Positions 7,218 through 14,149 of a stretch of 16,449 bases of DNA are shown here, in pieces. The DNA lies in NCBI GenBank assembly GCA_031548835.1, contig JAVBQS010000045.1, positions 1-16,449 on the forward strand. Reading direction: 5' to 3'. Source of the stretch: WQTU01 sp031548835 (GTDB lineage Bacteria; Spirochaetota; Spirochaetia; CADAEX01). A program made the position numbers and the translations under genes. The first letter of the stretch is position 1; every line of letters starts with the position of its first letter. The notes beneath the pieces were generated by a model. That model saw nothing but the letters and a program-made list of their open reading frames with translations, searched no databases and was not told the origin of the DNA.

Positions 7218-7464
7218 TCAAGAAACTCCTTATATTGTTTCTAACCCAGGTTAGATTTTTAGCTTTTATTAGGCTGGCTTTTAAGTTTTTCATATAGCTA
7301 TCTGCTCCCGCATCCTGAGATTAATCAGGTTTAAGAAGAAGAGCTCTCCGCTTTAAATTGGAAGAGCAGCCTTACAAATAAACGTTGAACTCCGGCCTAT
7401 TAAATTTGCCTCTTTTTTAAGAGATTTGCAGCTCGTTATATTTATAGTTATAACAGAGAATTTC
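7218..7464 (-). promoter_or_regulatory. Long structured leader before rpmH
   Basis: About 240 nt separate the promoter at 7465-7493 from rpmH. No protein-coding gene is seen in it. Hairpins include TCTAACC/GGTTAGA (7240-7246 with 7249-7255) just upstream of the rpmH ribosome binding site, CCTGA/TCAGG (7314-7318 with 7325-7329), and an imperfect stem near 7343-7370. It could be a ribosomal-protein leader or simply an untranslated spacer. I do not recognise a tRNA, SRP RNA, 6S RNA or tmRNA in it. Confidence 0.4.
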
Positions 7465-7493
7465 ATAATAATTTATTATATAAATGGTGTCAA
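7465..7493 (-). promoter_or_regulatory. Sigma70-type promoter for rpmH-rnpA-yidD-yidC-jag
   Basis: On the minus strand a perfect TTGACA (7493-7488) is followed after 17 nt by TATTAT (7470-7465), one mismatch from consensus. It is the best promoter match I found in the window and stands in the gap after dciA, upstream of rpmH. Transcription would start near 7458. Confidence 0.65.
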
Positions 7494-7550
7494 TTCAACC
7501 TATAATCTTTTGTTTTTTAAAGAAAATACAACTATTTTACATAAGATATA

Positions 7551-7835
7551 TCAGCGTTTTTTTAAAATTACTTTAATTTCATTTATCTCTTTTTCCTGGA
7601 ATTTTTCATTTATCTTTTTTAATATATAACTTTTTTTTAAATTTATTATCTGAATCCATCCCGGATGGTCTGCTTCCACTGATATTATCTCTTTTTTTAT
7701 ATCAATAACTCTTGAATGATCTGCAATATCTTTTCCTACAATCTCGCTCCAGCATGAATAGATATTCTCGCTTTTTTTTGATGATATTCCAAGATTATCA
7801 AAAAATTCTTTTAAAAAATCTCCTGCTTTTTTCAT
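7551..7835 (-). CDS. dciA: DUF721 protein, probable DciA helicase loader
   Basis: A 94-residue protein of the DUF721 family. Its DciA members load or recruit the replicative helicase DnaB in the many bacteria lacking DnaC or DnaI. The pattern fits the family: a CWSEIVGKDIADHSR segment near residues 28-42, then a beta-rich part with IISVEADHPGWIQIINLKK. Its ATG overlaps the recF stop by 4 nt (ATGA), so the two are translationally coupled. Its place in the origin cluster beside recF, dnaN and dnaA supports a replication role. The function is inferred from family and context. No clear terminator follows it. Confidence 0.82.
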   Translation of the reverse strand: MKKAGDFLKEFFDNLGISSKKSENIYSCWSEIVGKDIADHSRVIDIKKEIISVEADHPGWIQIINLKKSYILKKINEKFQEKEINEIKVILKKR

Positions 7836-8941
7836 TTTTTTCTTATTACACCATTATTCACTGTATAAAACAAACCATTTTTTTCTGAAATAATTTTTTC
7901 CTCTCCAGGCAGGAAAGTGAAAAAAGCCTGTTCATATTCAGGGAATGATTCAATAAATCTTATTTTCTTTGTTTTATCAAGTTCAAGAAGAGCATCATCT
8001 AAAAGAACAAGCGGTTTTTTCCCTGTTTTCTGTTTATAAAATTCAGCCTGCGCTGTTTTTAATGCAAGAGAGATAAGCCTGGTTTGCCCTGTTGATGCTA
8101 TTTTTGTAAAATCTTTTTTATTCATATAAAAATAAAATCTATCCCTGTGCGGCCCGGAAAGAGTAGTTCCTAAAGCTGTTTCTGCCTCTATTTTTGATAA
8201 AAGTATTTTCATTATTTTTTCAATATCTGGCTCAAAGCCCCAGGAGGGCTTATATAGTATTTTTATCTTTGAATCAATGCCTGATACTTTTGAAAAAACA
8301 GCAGAAAATGTCTCATTAAATTCTTCTGTTATTTTTTCTCTTTTTTTTATTAATTCAATACCTTTTTCAGCAAGCTGTATATCTAAAACAGAAATAATTT
8401 CTTTATTGCTATTTTTAAGAACAGCATTTCTGTTTTTTAATATTTTTTCATAGTTTCTTAAATTATCAAGATAATTGCAGTCAAAAAGGCTTATTGTCTG
8501 GTTAAAAAAAGTTCTTCTTCTGTCTGGAGTTCCATTTACAAAAGAAATATCATCGTGGGAAAAAACAACACATGGAATATTATATATTATCTCTTTTCTG
8601 TCTTTAATTTTTTTATCATTAAGAATAATGTTTTTTTTACCCGTAACTATAGAAAAAAGTATAGTGTTTTTTATACCATCTTCTTTTTTTTCATCATCAT
8701 AGTAAATACCTTTATCATAGTAAATACCTTTTACAGACATCTCTTTTTCTTCTTCTTTTACAAAAAGAGAATCTATTTTTGTCCTGAAAGAGTTTCCAAA
8801 GCATAAAACATAAACAGCTTCAAGAAAATTTGTCTTTCCCTGTCCATTTTCACCTATGAGAAATATATTTTTAGCATCTGTATTTACTTGTGCGTTTTCT
8901 AAATTACGAAAATTATATGTATTTACTGAAAAAAAGCTCAA
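7832..8941 (-). CDS. recF: DNA replication and repair protein RecF
   Basis: SMC-like ABC ATPase that acts with RecO and RecR to load RecA on gapped DNA at stalled forks. The 369-residue protein has a Walker A GENGQGKT (30-37), the ABC signature in LSGPHRDRF, and a Walker B/D-loop segment PLVLLDDALLELD near the end. The start is TTG, supported by GGGAG 5 nt upstream and a normal N-terminus. Odd feature: the six residues KGIYYD are repeated in tandem (71-76 and 77-82), from an 18-bp DNA duplication. It lies 155 nt after dnaN across an unusual GC-rich spacer and overlaps dciA by 4 nt. Confidence 0.97.
   Translation of the reverse strand: MSFFSVNTYNFRNLENAQVNTDAKNIFLIGENGQGKTNFLEAVYVLCFGNSFRTKIDSLFVKEEEKEMSVKGIYYDKGIYYDDEKKEDGIKNTILFSIVTGKKNIILNDKKIKDRKEIIYNIPCVVFSHDDISFVNGTPDRRRTFFNQTISLFDCNYLDNLRNYEKILKNRNAVLKNSNKEIISVLDIQLAEKGIELIKKREKITEEFNETFSAVFSKVSGIDSKIKILYKPSWGFEPDIEKIMKILLSKIEAETALGTTLSGPHRDRFYFYMNKKDFTKIASTGQTRLISLALKTAQAEFYKQKTGKKPLVLLDDALLELDKTKKIRFIESFPEYEQAFFTFLPGEEKIISEKNGLFYTVNNGVIRKK
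8697..8732. repeat. 18-bp tandem duplication inside recF
   Basis: Two adjacent 18-bp units (8697-8714 and 8715-8732) differ only at the last base. The length is a multiple of three, so recF stays in frame and gains the peptide repeat KGIYYD-KGIYYD. It looks like a recent replication-slippage event. Confidence 0.9.
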
Positions 8942-9096
8942 AATATCTCCCTGCCGCAGAGCGGCTGGAAATCACCGCTCTGGAAGGTCTGGATTTTCAG
9001 GGTTTGCACATCAATAACTGCCGCACACCTTGTTTATGCTGGTTATTTGCACATAACCGCTGCCCTGCGGAAAAAATTTTCTGTTTTTACAACATT
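8942..9096. other. GC-rich structured spacer between dnaN and recF
   Basis: This 155-nt spacer is clearly richer in G+C than the flanking genes. CAGAGCGG (8957-8964) pairs with CCGCTCTG (8975-8982). The same left arm, extended as 8954-8964, can instead pair with 9057-9061 plus 9065-9070, giving an 11-bp outer stem with a 3-nt bulge. GGTTAT/ATAACC (9041-9046 with 9053-9058) is a further hairpin. A TTTGCACAT motif occurs twice (near 9003 and 9047). A plus-strand open frame crosses it but also runs through recF and dnaN and is not credible. I do not recognise the element. It may be a small palindromic insertion or an RNA switch or attenuator within the operon. Confidence 0.5.
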
Positions 9097-10197
9097 TTAC
9101 ATTTGCATAGGCATTACAATGTGAAAATAGTCCCGCTCCGGCACAGAAGAAATTGTTACAGCTTTTGATGGATCTGTAAATTTAAAAGATACATCATCAT
9201 CTTCCATAACTTTTATTGGTTCAAGCAGATAAACATAGTTTATAACAAGAGTAAAATCCGGGCCTGAATATTCACATGAAAGAGTCTCTTTTGCTGCTCC
9301 TATTTCAGTTTCTTCTGTATATACATCAACGCTTCCTTCATAAAATTTCATAAAAACACGCTTTGACTTTTGTTCAGCAAGAACAGAAACTCTTCTTAAA
9401 GCAGAAAGAAAATCTTCTTTTTGAAGTATTGCCACTTGCTCCTGTTTATCAGGAATTACACGCTGATAATTTGGAAACTGCCCTTCAATAAGATTTGAAT
9501 ATATTTTGTTATTGTCAAATTTTATAAAAAATGTTTTATCAAAAATAGCAATAAGAAATTCTCCCTCTCCTGAGGCAAGTTTTTTTATAAGTCCAAGAAT
9601 TTTTACAGGAATTATGCTGTTTTCTATATTTTCAGAAACAGAATCAAACTCTTTTTTAATAAAAGAGAGCCTTCTTCCGTCTGTTGCAACCATTATAAAA
9701 CTGTTTTCCTTTTTTTCAAGAAAAACACCATTCATAAAATATCTTGTTTCATCATCTGATACAGCAAAACTTGTCTGTGTAATCATTTCCATAAAATCTT
9801 TTTGAGGAACAGAGAAATAGTTATTATCAGAGACATTTTTAAGAGCTGGAAATTTTTCAGAATCAATAATTTTAAGCTGGAAAACAATATTATTGTCTTC
9901 TGAGCTTATAATTAATTTCTGATTTTCTACAGAAAAGTTTATATCTCCTTCCGGCATTGTTCTTAATATACCAAGAAATTTGTCACAAAAAACTGTAGTG
10001 CTGCCTGCTTCTTCAACAGATACAGGTATCTGCGTTTCAAACCCTATTTTGAGATCAGTAGCTTTTATTGTAAGAAGGTTATCATCTGCTTCAAGAAGTA
10101 CATTAGAAAGAATAGATAATGCATTTCTTGAAGAAATAATATCCTGAGCAATGGAAATTTCATTAAGTATGGAATTTTTATTGCATGTAAATTTCAT
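9097..10197 (-). CDS. dnaN: DNA polymerase III subunit beta (sliding clamp)
   Basis: Ring-shaped dimeric clamp that tethers DNA polymerase III to its template and is the docking site for many replication and repair proteins. The 366 residues match the family length. The chain begins MKFTCNKNSIL, contains the expected three repeated clamp folds, with typical segments such as MNGVFLE and ATDGRRLSF mid-protein and GQFPNYQRVIP, and ends IVMPMQM. Start choice: an ATG four codons upstream (10209) lacks a ribosome binding site and itself supplies the GGAG that lies 6 nt before the ATG at 10197. Downstream of dnaA across a gap with DnaA boxes; recF follows after a structured spacer. Confidence 0.97.
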   Translation of the reverse strand: MKFTCNKNSILNEISIAQDIISSRNALSILSNVLLEADDNLLTIKATDLKIGFETQIPVSVEEAGSTTVFCDKFLGILRTMPEGDINFSVENQKLIISSEDNNIVFQLKIIDSEKFPALKNVSDNNYFSVPQKDFMEMITQTSFAVSDDETRYFMNGVFLEKKENSFIMVATDGRRLSFIKKEFDSVSENIENSIIPVKILGLIKKLASGEGEFLIAIFDKTFFIKFDNNKIYSNLIEGQFPNYQRVIPDKQEQVAILQKEDFLSALRRVSVLAEQKSKRVFMKFYEGSVDVYTEETEIGAAKETLSCEYSGPDFTLVINYVYLLEPIKVMEDDDVSFKFTDPSKAVTISSVPERDYFHIVMPMQM

Positions 10198-10290
10198 TTT
10201 ATTCTCCATTTTTTTAACAATCTTAATTATTAATATATTAATATATTATAATAACAGTAATAATAAGCACATATAAAATGTGTAAAACTT

Positions 10291-10320
10291 AATTATTTCT
10301 TTTACCTATAAGAAATAATT
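10291..10320. repeat. Perfect inverted repeat in the dnaA-dnaN gap
   Basis: AATTATTTCTT (10291-10301) and its exact complement (10310-10320) flank an 8-nt loop. The stem is very A+T-rich and no T-run follows, so it would be a weak terminator. It may be part of the origin or a site for a DNA-binding protein. Confidence 0.5.
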
Positions 10321-10322
10321 TA

Positions 10323-10331
10323 TGTGGATAA
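10323..10331 (-). promoter_or_regulatory. DnaA box (consensus)
   Basis: The plus strand reads TGTGGATAA, so the minus strand carries the perfect consensus TTATCCACA. It faces the two plus-strand boxes about 20 nt away. Confidence 0.8.
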
Positions 10332-10351
10332 TTTTAAGTACTTATTAACAT

Positions 10352-10360
10352 TTATCCACA
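10352..10360 (+). promoter_or_regulatory. DnaA box (consensus)
   Basis: Perfect TTATCCACA on the plus strand in the dnaA-dnaN gap, one base from a second, near-consensus box. Confidence 0.8.
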
Positions 10361-10361
10361 T

Positions 10362-10370
10362 TTATCAACA
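10362..10370 (+). promoter_or_regulatory. DnaA box, one mismatch
   Basis: TTATCAACA differs from the consensus at one position. It sits 10 bp (one helical turn) from the perfect box at 10352, a spacing that suits cooperative DnaA binding. Confidence 0.6.
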
Positions 10371-10419
10371 AGCAGTAATATAATAGCATAATTTTATATA
10401 TTTTATAAACAGGTTATTA

Positions 10420-11769
10420 TTATTTAGAATTCTGTTCTTTAACAGATCTTATTATATTATTAATTGTTGCTTCCATTGTAGGATCAGATTTAAGGCTTCC
10501 TTCTATTTTTTGTATAGCATGCATTACTGTTGTATGGTCTCTTCCTCCAAAATCAGATCCAATTTCTGTTGTAGAATACTCTGTAAGTTCTCTTGCTATA
10601 TACATTCCAATCTGCCGTGGAAAAGCTATTGCTTTTGTTCTTTTTCTTCCCCTAAGGTCTACATGGGAAAGGTTAAAATATTCTGCAACTTTTTTTTGTA
10701 TAAGATCTATAGAAATATTACTCTGTTTTGTAGTTGTAAAAACATCTATAAGCTGTTTTTGTGCAATTTCTTTTGTTATTTTTTTATTTACAAGTTCAGC
10801 ATAAGCAACAAGTTTTATAAGGGCAGATTCTATATCTCTTACATTTGAAGTAATATTTTGAGCTATTAATTCAAGAATATCATCAGATATTGATATTTTT
10901 AGAGATTCTACTTTGCTTTTTAATATTGCAAGCCTTGTTTCAAAATCAGGCGGGTTAAGCTCAACATTAAGCCCCATTTCAAATCTGCTTTTCATTCTAT
11001 CTGTAATATTTTTAAGCTCAGAGACAGGCCTGTCGCATGTAAACACCATCTGCTTTTTTCCGCCATATAGAGCATTAAATGTGTGAAAAAGCTCTTCCTG
11101 AAGCCCCTCTTTATTCTGGAAAAAGTGAATATCATCTATAAGAAGCAGGTCCAGAGACCTGTATTTATTTTTAAATAGGTGAGGTTTGTTTTTTTGAAGA
11201 GATGTAATAAACTCATTTGTAAAGCTTTCTGCTGTAACAAAGACAATCTTTTTTTTGCCGGCAGATTTTTCATGAACAGCATGGCCGATTGCCTGAAGAA
11301 GATGGGTTTTTCCAAGGCCAACTCCGCCATAAATTAAAAAAGGGTTATACGCTTTTCCCGGATTATTTGATATAGCAAGAGCTGCATTTGCAGCAAAAGA
11401 GTTATTTTCGCCTATTACAAAATTTTCAAAAGAATAGTCTTCCCGTAGATCCTGATGTTTTTTTAAATCTTCTGCAACACTATTGGCTTGTTTGGTTGTT
11501 TCTTCTTTAATATCTTTTTTCATTATTGTAAAAGAAATATTTATTTTATTTCCGGATAATTCATCAATTGTTTCTTTTATCAGAGAAAAATATCTCTGTT
11601 TTATTTGATCCATAAAGAAATTTGAAGGAACAGAAAGTATTATTGTATTTTCTTCTGAAGAACAATATGAGATATTATTAAACCACATTGAAAACTCTTC
11701 TTTTGATATGGAATTTTTTATCTGGTTTAAAGATTCTTTCCAAAATATTTCATAATTCCAGGAATTCAT
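10420..11769 (-). CDS. dnaA: Chromosomal replication initiator protein DnaA
   Basis: AAA+ ATPase that binds DnaA boxes, melts the origin and recruits the helicase. The 449 residues show all four domains: an N-terminal interaction domain (about 1-80, beginning NSWNYEIFWKESL), a short variable linker, the ATPase domain with Walker A GGVGLGKTH (148-156) and Walker B LLLIDDIHFF, and a C-terminal helix-turn-helix ending in the DnaA signature GGRDHTTVMHAI. Start choice: the longer frame from 11781 has no ribosome binding site, whereas GGAG lies 6 nt before the ATG at 11769. A DnaA box stands about 27 nt upstream within its leader, which suggests autoregulation. It is transcribed leftward, divergent from gyrB. 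Confidence 0.98.
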   Translation of the reverse strand: MNSWNYEIFWKESLNQIKNSISKEEFSMWFNNISYCSSEENTIILSVPSNFFMDQIKQRYFSLIKETIDELSGNKINISFTIMKKDIKEETTKQANSVAEDLKKHQDLREDYSFENFVIGENNSFAANAALAISNNPGKAYNPFLIYGGVGLGKTHLLQAIGHAVHEKSAGKKKIVFVTAESFTNEFITSLQKNKPHLFKNKYRSLDLLLIDDIHFFQNKEGLQEELFHTFNALYGGKKQMVFTCDRPVSELKNITDRMKSRFEMGLNVELNPPDFETRLAILKSKVESLKISISDDILELIAQNITSNVRDIESALIKLVAYAELVNKKITKEIAQKQLIDVFTTTKQSNISIDLIQKKVAEYFNLSHVDLRGRKRTKAIAFPRQIGMYIARELTEYSTTEIGSDFGGRDHTTVMHAIQKIEGSLKSDPTMEATINNIIRSVKEQNSK

Positions 11770-11795
11770 CGAATACTCCATAAAATATCAACAAG

Positions 11796-11804
11796 TTATC
11801 CACA
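11796..11804 (+). promoter_or_regulatory. DnaA box (consensus) in the dnaA leader
   Basis: Perfect TTATCCACA, 27 nt upstream of the dnaA start codon and downstream of its likely promoter. DnaA bound here could block its own transcription. The adjoining ATATCAACA (11785-11793) is a weak additional match. Confidence 0.8.
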
Positions 11805-11882
11805 AAAAACAAATAACAGCATATAAAAACTATTTTTTTATCAAACAGAAAAATGGTTTTTATTCTAGCAATAATTCCTTAT

Positions 11883-11891
11883 ATTATAACA
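11883..11891 (-). promoter_or_regulatory. Candidate extended -10 promoter for dnaA
   Basis: The minus strand reads TGTTATAAT: a perfect TATAAT with the upstream TG of extended -10 promoters. There is no good -35 box. A start near 11876 would give a leader of roughly 105 nt that includes the DnaA box at 11796-11804. Confidence 0.45.
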
Positions 11892-11975
11892 AATTAATTG
11901 TTTTAAAAATGCTGGTAACTTGCATGACATTATAATATTTAAACTATATTCAGGTGAGCTGCTTTTCTACACTAG

Positions 11976-11984
11976 TTATCCACA
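11976..11984 (+). promoter_or_regulatory. DnaA box (consensus), gyrB side
   Basis: Perfect TTATCCACA on the plus strand, 180 bp from the box in the dnaA leader and about 95 bp upstream of the gyrB promoter. Confidence 0.8.
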
Positions 11985-12078
11985 GGTTATTGTGGTATTT
12001 GCTATTCTATTACAGCTTTGCAATAAATAAAAGCATCTTTTTAAAATTATTTTCAAGAGGTTTAAATATTATTGTTTC

Positions 12079-12107
12079 TTGCTATTTATAGGATAAAAAT
12101 ATATACT
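12079..12107 (+). promoter_or_regulatory. Candidate sigma70 promoter for gyrB-gyrA
   Basis: TTGCTA (12079-12084), then 17 nt, then TATACT (12102-12107), with four and five matches to the two consensus boxes. Transcription would begin near 12114, about 43 nt before the gyrB ATG. Gyrase promoters are often sensitive to supercoiling, but nothing here tests that. Confidence 0.45.
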
Positions 12108-12156
12108 TCTGCAGTATTGCGTTTAATAATTCAATAATATCAGGTAAAAGAAAAAA

Positions 12157-14076
12157 ATGGATAATAAATACTCGGCCCAAAATATACAGGTTCTTAAAGG
12201 ACTTGAGGCTGTCCGGAAGAGGCCAGGCATGTATATTGGGTCTACAGGCCCAGACGGGCTGCACCATCTTGTTTATGAAATAGTTGATAACAGCATAGAT
12301 GAAGCTCTTGCCGGTTTTTGCGATAAAATAGATGTTGAGATAGAAAAAGGAAATGTAATAAAGGTAACAGATAATGGACGGGGAATTCCTGTTGATCTAC
12401 ACCCTGGAGAAAATATAAGCGCGCTTGAAGTTGTAATGACACGCCTTCATGCAGGCGGAAAGTTTGAAAAAAACAGCTATAAAGTTTCAGGCGGTCTTCA
12501 TGGAGTTGGGGCTTCTGTTGTTAATGCTTTGTGCGAATGGATGTCTGTAGAAGTCCACAGGGATGGAAAAATTTTTTTCCAGGGCTATAAACGGGGCGTG
12601 CCGGACAAACCTGTTGAAACTATCGGTGATACAGATAAAACAGGAACAATTGTAAGATTTTCTCCAGATATGGAAATATTTGAAACAAATCTTTTCAGCT
12701 TTGATGTTCTTTCAAACAGGCTAAGAGAACTGGCTTTTCTTAACAAATTAATAAAAATAACTATAAAAGATTTTAGGTTGCCCACTCTAAAGGAACATGA
12801 ATTTCATTTTGAAGGCGGGGTTAAGTCTTTTGTAAGCTATCTTAATAAGAATAAAGTAACTATTGATAAAGAGCCGGTCTATATTTCTGGAACAAAGGAA
12901 AATACAGAAGTAGAGGTTGCGCTTGAATATAATGATGGCTATAACGAGAATATTTTTTCATTTGTTAATAATATAAATACAAGGGAAGGGGGAACCCACC
13001 TTGCCGGTTTCAAATCAGCTCTTACAAGAGTTTTTAATGAATTTCTTAAAAAATCCAAATTTGCAAAAAAGCTGGAAGAAACTCTTTCAGGAGAAGATGT
13101 AAGGGAAGGGATTACGGCTGTAATTTCAATAAAAGTGCCTGAACCTCAGTTTGAAGGCCAGACAAAATCAAAGCTTGGCAATTCAGATGTTAAAGGTATT
13201 GTGGAATCTCTTATAAATGAGACTTTAACTGCCTATTTTGAGGAAAACCCGGGGATTTTGGATAAAATTCTTGAAAAAATAATAAATGCAGCAAGAGCAA
13301 GAATTGCAGCAAGAAAAGCCAAAGAACTTACAAGACGTAAAAGTTTTCTTGAAAGCACCGGCATGCCAGGAAAACTTGCAGACTGCAGCGAAAGAAATCC
13401 TGAAAAATGCGAAGTTTACATTGTAGAGGGAGACAGCGCTGGCGGCAGTGCAAAGCAGGGAAGGGACAGGCAGTTTCAGGCAATTCTTCCGCTTTGGGGA
13501 AAAATGCTTAATGTTGAAAAAACAAGAATAGACAAGGTTGTTTCAAATGAAAAGCTTCTTCCTGTAATAAATACTCTTGGAACAGGTGTTGGAACAGGGT
13601 TTGATGTTTCAAAACTCCGCTATAATAAAGTTATAATTATGGCAGATGCTGATGTTGACGGCTCCCACATAAGAACACTTTTACTAACCTTCTTTTTCAG
13701 ATATATGAAAGAACTTATTGAAAAAGGGCATGTTTTTATAGCAATGCCTCCTCTTTTTAAAATCAGCTATAATAAAGTTGTAAAATATGCATACAACGAT
13801 GAAGAAAAAGCTAAATATTTAAAAGAGATCCGCGAACAGCTTAATGTTGCTGAAGATAAAATAAATGTTCAAAGATATAAAGGTCTTGGAGAGATGAACC
13901 CGGACCAGCTTTGGGAAACAACAATGAACCCGGAAAGCCGTTCAATAATACAAATTAAGCTTGAAGATATTGTGGAAGCAGAAACTATTTTTACAACACT
14001 TATGGGCGAACAAGTTGAACCAAGAAGAAAATTTATCGAAGAAAATGCTCTTGCAGTAACAAATCTTGATGTATAA
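12157..14076 (+). CDS. gyrB: DNA gyrase subunit B
   Basis: ATPase subunit of gyrase, which with GyrA introduces negative supercoils ahead of the fork. The 639 residues are the normal short bacterial form, without the extra domain of enterobacterial GyrB. The GHKL ATP site is visible: catalytic Glu41, Asn45, DNGRGIP (72-78), GGLHGVGAS (112-120) and QTKSKLG (335-341). The TOPRIM metal site has EGDSAGG (424-430) and DADVDGSH (497-504). The PLWGK segment at 445-449 has Trp where many bacteria have Arg. The ATG has only a weak upstream ribosome binding site. It diverges from dnaA across the origin and is followed by gyrA after 73 nt. Confidence 0.98.
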   Translation: MDNKYSAQNIQVLKGLEAVRKRPGMYIGSTGPDGLHHLVYEIVDNSIDEALAGFCDKIDVEIEKGNVIKVTDNGRGIPVDLHPGENISALEVVMTRLHAGGKFEKNSYKVSGGLHGVGASVVNALCEWMSVEVHRDGKIFFQGYKRGVPDKPVETIGDTDKTGTIVRFSPDMEIFETNLFSFDVLSNRLRELAFLNKLIKITIKDFRLPTLKEHEFHFEGGVKSFVSYLNKNKVTIDKEPVYISGTKENTEVEVALEYNDGYNENIFSFVNNINTREGGTHLAGFKSALTRVFNEFLKKSKFAKKLEETLSGEDVREGITAVISIKVPEPQFEGQTKSKLGNSDVKGIVESLINETLTAYFEENPGILDKILEKIINAARARIAARKAKELTRRKSFLESTGMPGKLADCSERNPEKCEVYIVEGDSAGGSAKQGRDRQFQAILPLWGKMLNVEKTRIDKVVSNEKLLPVINTLGTGVGTGFDVSKLRYNKVIIMADADVDGSHIRTLLLTFFFRYMKELIEKGHVFIAMPPLFKISYNKVVKYAYNDEEKAKYLKEIREQLNVAEDKINVQRYKGLGEMNPDQLWETTMNPESRSIIQIKLEDIVEAETIFTTLMGEQVEPRRKFIEENALAVTNLDV

Positions 14077-14149
14077 TAAAAAGCTTAATGCGAAATATAT
14101 GGTTATATAAATATATATGACTTGTTCTATGATATATTAGGAGAAAAAA

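Larger units (their letters stand above)
10210..10419. other. Second origin subregion (dnaA-dnaN gap) with A+T-rich unwinding candidate
   Basis: The 210-nt gap holds three DnaA-box sequences at 10323-10370 and an almost pure A+T tract at about 10213-10260, dominated by repeated TTAATATATT-like runs. An 11-bp perfect inverted repeat (10291-10301 with 10310-10320) and a CACAT/ATGTG hairpin (10268-10282) lie between them. Such an arrangement of DnaA boxes next to an easily melted tract is typical of the unwinding half of bipartite origins. The dnaN promoter must also lie here; TATAAT-like bases occur in the A+T tract, but no good -35 box is seen. Confidence 0.6.
11770..12156. other. oriC: First origin subregion (dnaA-gyrB gap)
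   Basis: This 387-nt gap has no gene. It contains two perfect DnaA boxes (11796-11804 and 11976-11984), several A+T-rich tracts and the divergent promoters of dnaA and gyrB. All flanking genes are oriented away from it. With the boxes on the other side of dnaA it probably forms a bipartite replication origin. I do not see the dense box array of enterobacterial oriC. Confidence 0.7.

Noticed and set aside
7081..7293. A 70-codon minus-strand open frame overlapping all of rpmH up to the rnpA start
   Set aside because: It is out of frame with the clear L34 coding sequence. Its Lys/Arg-rich composition is what a shifted reading of purine-rich rpmH would give, and it matches no family I know.
7218..7464. 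A tRNA, SRP RNA or 6S RNA gene in the rpmH leader
   Set aside because: No cloverleaf, no SRP tetraloop core and no 6S-type long bulged helix could be found; only scattered short hairpins are present.
8890..9168. A 92-codon plus-strand open frame across the dnaN-recF spacer
   Set aside because: It runs antisense through the start of recF and the end of dnaN, has no good ribosome binding site, and its Cys/His-rich sequence looks like a chance product of the structured spacer.
11829..11846. A further DnaA box in the dnaA-gyrB gap (TTATCAAAC)
   Set aside because: It has only six of nine matches, expected by chance in A+T-rich DNA.
12155..12163. A DnaA box over the gyrB start codon (minus strand TTATCCATT)
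   Set aside because: Seven of nine matches, but it is explained by the ATG GAT AAT coding sequence and is too weak to call.
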